A DNA stretch of 64,000 bases from Noviherbaspirillum pedocola (GTDB lineage Bacteria; Pseudomonadota; Gammaproteobacteria; Burkholderiales; Burkholderiaceae_D): NCBI RefSeq assembly GCF_016632335.1, contig NZ_JAEPBG010000010.1, positions 175,528 to 239,527 on the forward strand. The letters run 5' to 3'. The notes under the pieces are model-generated. The model searched no databases. It was not told the DNA's origin and was given only the letters and a program-made list of their open reading frames with translations. The position numbers and the translations under genes are program-made. Positions 63,049 to 64,000 of the stretch are shown piece after piece. The first letter of the stretch is position 1. Every line of letters starts with the position of its first letter.

Positions 63049-63807
63049 TCACCGGCACATCAGCATTGCCACCGTGCCTTCCTGCAGCAGCGTGCGCGTC
63101 ACGCCGCGGTGCACGACGTCATCAAACTGCGGATGCGCGTGAAAGCCGATGACCAGCAAATCGGAATTGAACGTCGATCCCAATGACAGCAGCGCATGGC
63201 CGGCATCGAGATCAACGGTCAGCCGCACAGTCTCGGCCTGAATGCCGTGCCGCCCGAGATAGCTGAGCAGCGCCGCTTCCTCCTGGGCATCGTCGCGCGC
63301 ATTGATCATCGCCACATGCACCTGCTGCGCCTGCGCGAGCAGCGGCAGCGCAGCGCGCAGCGCGCGGGCGGCGCGGGCGCTGCCGTTCCAGGCAATGAGG
63401 GCCCGGCGCGGCATGCCCGTGTGGCGCGGCCCCGCGTTTGCAATCAGCACCGGGCAGCCGCAATTCATCGCCACGAACTCGACGAAGGCGGCATGCGCAT
63501 CCGCGCCCGGATCGTCGCGCTCGCGCCGGCCGAGCAGCGCCAGGTCGGCGTAAAGACATGCCGCGGCAATGCCGGATGCCGGATCGCCATCGATCAATCG
63601 TTCCTCGAAGGAAGCCACGCCGGCGCGGCGCATGGCCGCGGCAAACACCGAGAACGCTTCCGCGGCCGGGACGTCCGGCTCGGCCGCGCGCGCTGCGACG
63701 CCGATGACGTGCGCGCCCTGCGCCACCGCGATATCGGCAGCCTGTTCCACCACGCCTGCCAAAAGCGGCGCGCGGTCGAGATGCACCAGCAAGACTTTGT
63801 ATGACAT
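63049..63807 (-). CDS. Universal stress protein (Usp) family
   Basis: A 252-residue Usp protein beginning MSYKVLLVHLDRAPLLAGVV. The length suggests two Usp-like halves; the second half holds GTRT-like VHRGVTRTLLQEGTVAMLM at the end and SDLLVIGFHAHPQ. A nucleotide-binding G-x2-G-x9-G(S/T) pattern is not clear. Family members respond to starvation or oxidative stress. The ATG at 63807 begins the Usp domain; the upstream frame to 63864 is not family-like. Confidence 0.9.
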   Translation of the reverse strand: MSYKVLLVHLDRAPLLAGVVEQAADIAVAQGAHVIGVAARAAEPDVPAAEAFSVFAAAMRRAGVASFEERLIDGDPASGIAAACLYADLALLGRRERDDPGADAHAAFVEFVAMNCGCPVLIANAGPRHTGMPRRALIAWNGSARAARALRAALPLLAQAQQVHVAMINARDDAQEEAALLSYLGRHGIQAETVRLTVDLDAGHALLSLGSTFNSDLLVIGFHAHPQFDDVVHRGVTRTLLQEGTVAMLMCR

Positions 63808-63872
63808 CAGCCTGTTCCCCTTTTGCGTGTTATCGAAACCCGATGCGCGGCATTGCCGCGGCAAACGATTCA

Positions 63873-64000
63873 GACTAAGAGCCTATTCCAGTAGGCCAAT
63901 TGCACGCCAGGTAATAACAGCGCACGCCAAATGAAGAAACGCAAGATAGGTTTTCGCCAGCTTTTCCCAACGAATCAGAACGCGGCGGAATCGGTTCATC
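63873..64000 (-). mobile_element. IS5-type insertion sequence, end cut by the window edge
   Basis: The start of the element is near 63878-63882 (GAGCCTATTCCAG). The transposase gene runs in from beyond the right edge. The terminal repeat and target duplication cannot be checked because the other end is outside. Confidence 0.75.
63883..64000 (-). CDS. IS5-type transposase, carboxy-terminal part (partial)
   Basis: Only the last 38 codons are in the window: NRFRRVLIRWEKLAKTYLAF is followed by LHLACAVITWRAIGLLE and a TAG stop. This tail is the usual end of IS5-family DDE transposases. The amino-terminal part and catalytic residues lie beyond base 64000, so whether the gene is intact cannot be said. 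Confidence 0.8.
   Translation of the reverse strand, partial: MNRFRRVLIRWEKLAKTYLAFLHLACAVITWRAIGLLE

Overview
The window is a 64 kb stretch of GC-rich chromosome with dense gene packing. Many gene pairs overlap by 4 bases (ATGA or GTGA). The gene set points to a betaproteobacterium of the order Burkholderiales, most likely Oxalobacteraceae (Herbaspirillum/Noviherbaspirillum-like): a PrkA-YeaH-SpoVR block, NhaR-type LysR regulator, malate synthase G, L-lactate permease, a branched-chain-amino-acid-type ABC transporter, an aromatic acid exporter operon, and short palindromes carrying GTAGGGTGGGC or GTTGGGC. The family-level placement is an inference; no rRNA or tRNA gene was found to test it.

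Layout. 0-8.4 kb: a flavoprotein, a small helical-bundle protein, the stress operon prkA-yeaH-spoVR (minus strand) and a SET-domain protein. 8.4-21.7 kb: a coupled trio (NYN-LOTUS protein, flavoprotein, [2Fe-2S] ferredoxin), folate/pterin and cofactor-repair enzymes (folE, NAD(P)H-hydrate dehydratase), hemerythrin and GlsB stress proteins, and several membrane proteins (BI-1/YccA, TerC, AI-2E family, Tim44-domain, MscS). 21.7-25.5 kb: a tightly coupled minus-strand operon encoding a tryptophan 2,3-dioxygenase-like protein with a duplicated amino-terminal region, a D-Ala-D-Ala-ligase-like ATP-grasp enzyme and a kynureninase-like PLP enzyme. This looks like a small biosynthetic pathway and is the best candidate for an undescribed system. 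25.9-31.1 kb: an abasic-site SRAP protein, two small conserved-looking proteins and a large GH81 beta-1,3-glucanase lipoprotein, with AT-rich gaps.

31.1-36.1 kb: a liv-type ABC operon whose two permeases are fused in one polypeptide. 36.5-42.4 kb: a receiver protein, then a MarR-controlled aromatic acid efflux operon with a strong palindromic operator in front of marR. 42.6-50.8 kb: MFS transporter, HAD phosphatase, a leucine-rich-repeat protein that resembles secreted effectors, GMC oxidoreductase, 2-haloacid dehalogenase and malate synthase G. 50.9-53.1 kb: two acetyltransferases, then a 1 kb non-coding composite inverted repeat with hexamer arrays. 53.1-64 kb: phosphatidylserine decarboxylase, an HTH/coiled-coil protein, lactate permease, a tiny pilin-like protein, metallophosphoesterase, hexose-6-phosphate mutarotase, a large hybrid histidine kinase, a Mut7-C protein, a universal stress protein and, at the right edge, the end of an IS5-type insertion sequence.

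Metabolically the window suggests growth on organic acids (lactate/glycolate uptake, glyoxylate to malate, haloacid dehalogenation), export of aromatic acids, and a broad stress-response layer. Similarities to families are from reading motifs by eye; no database search was run.
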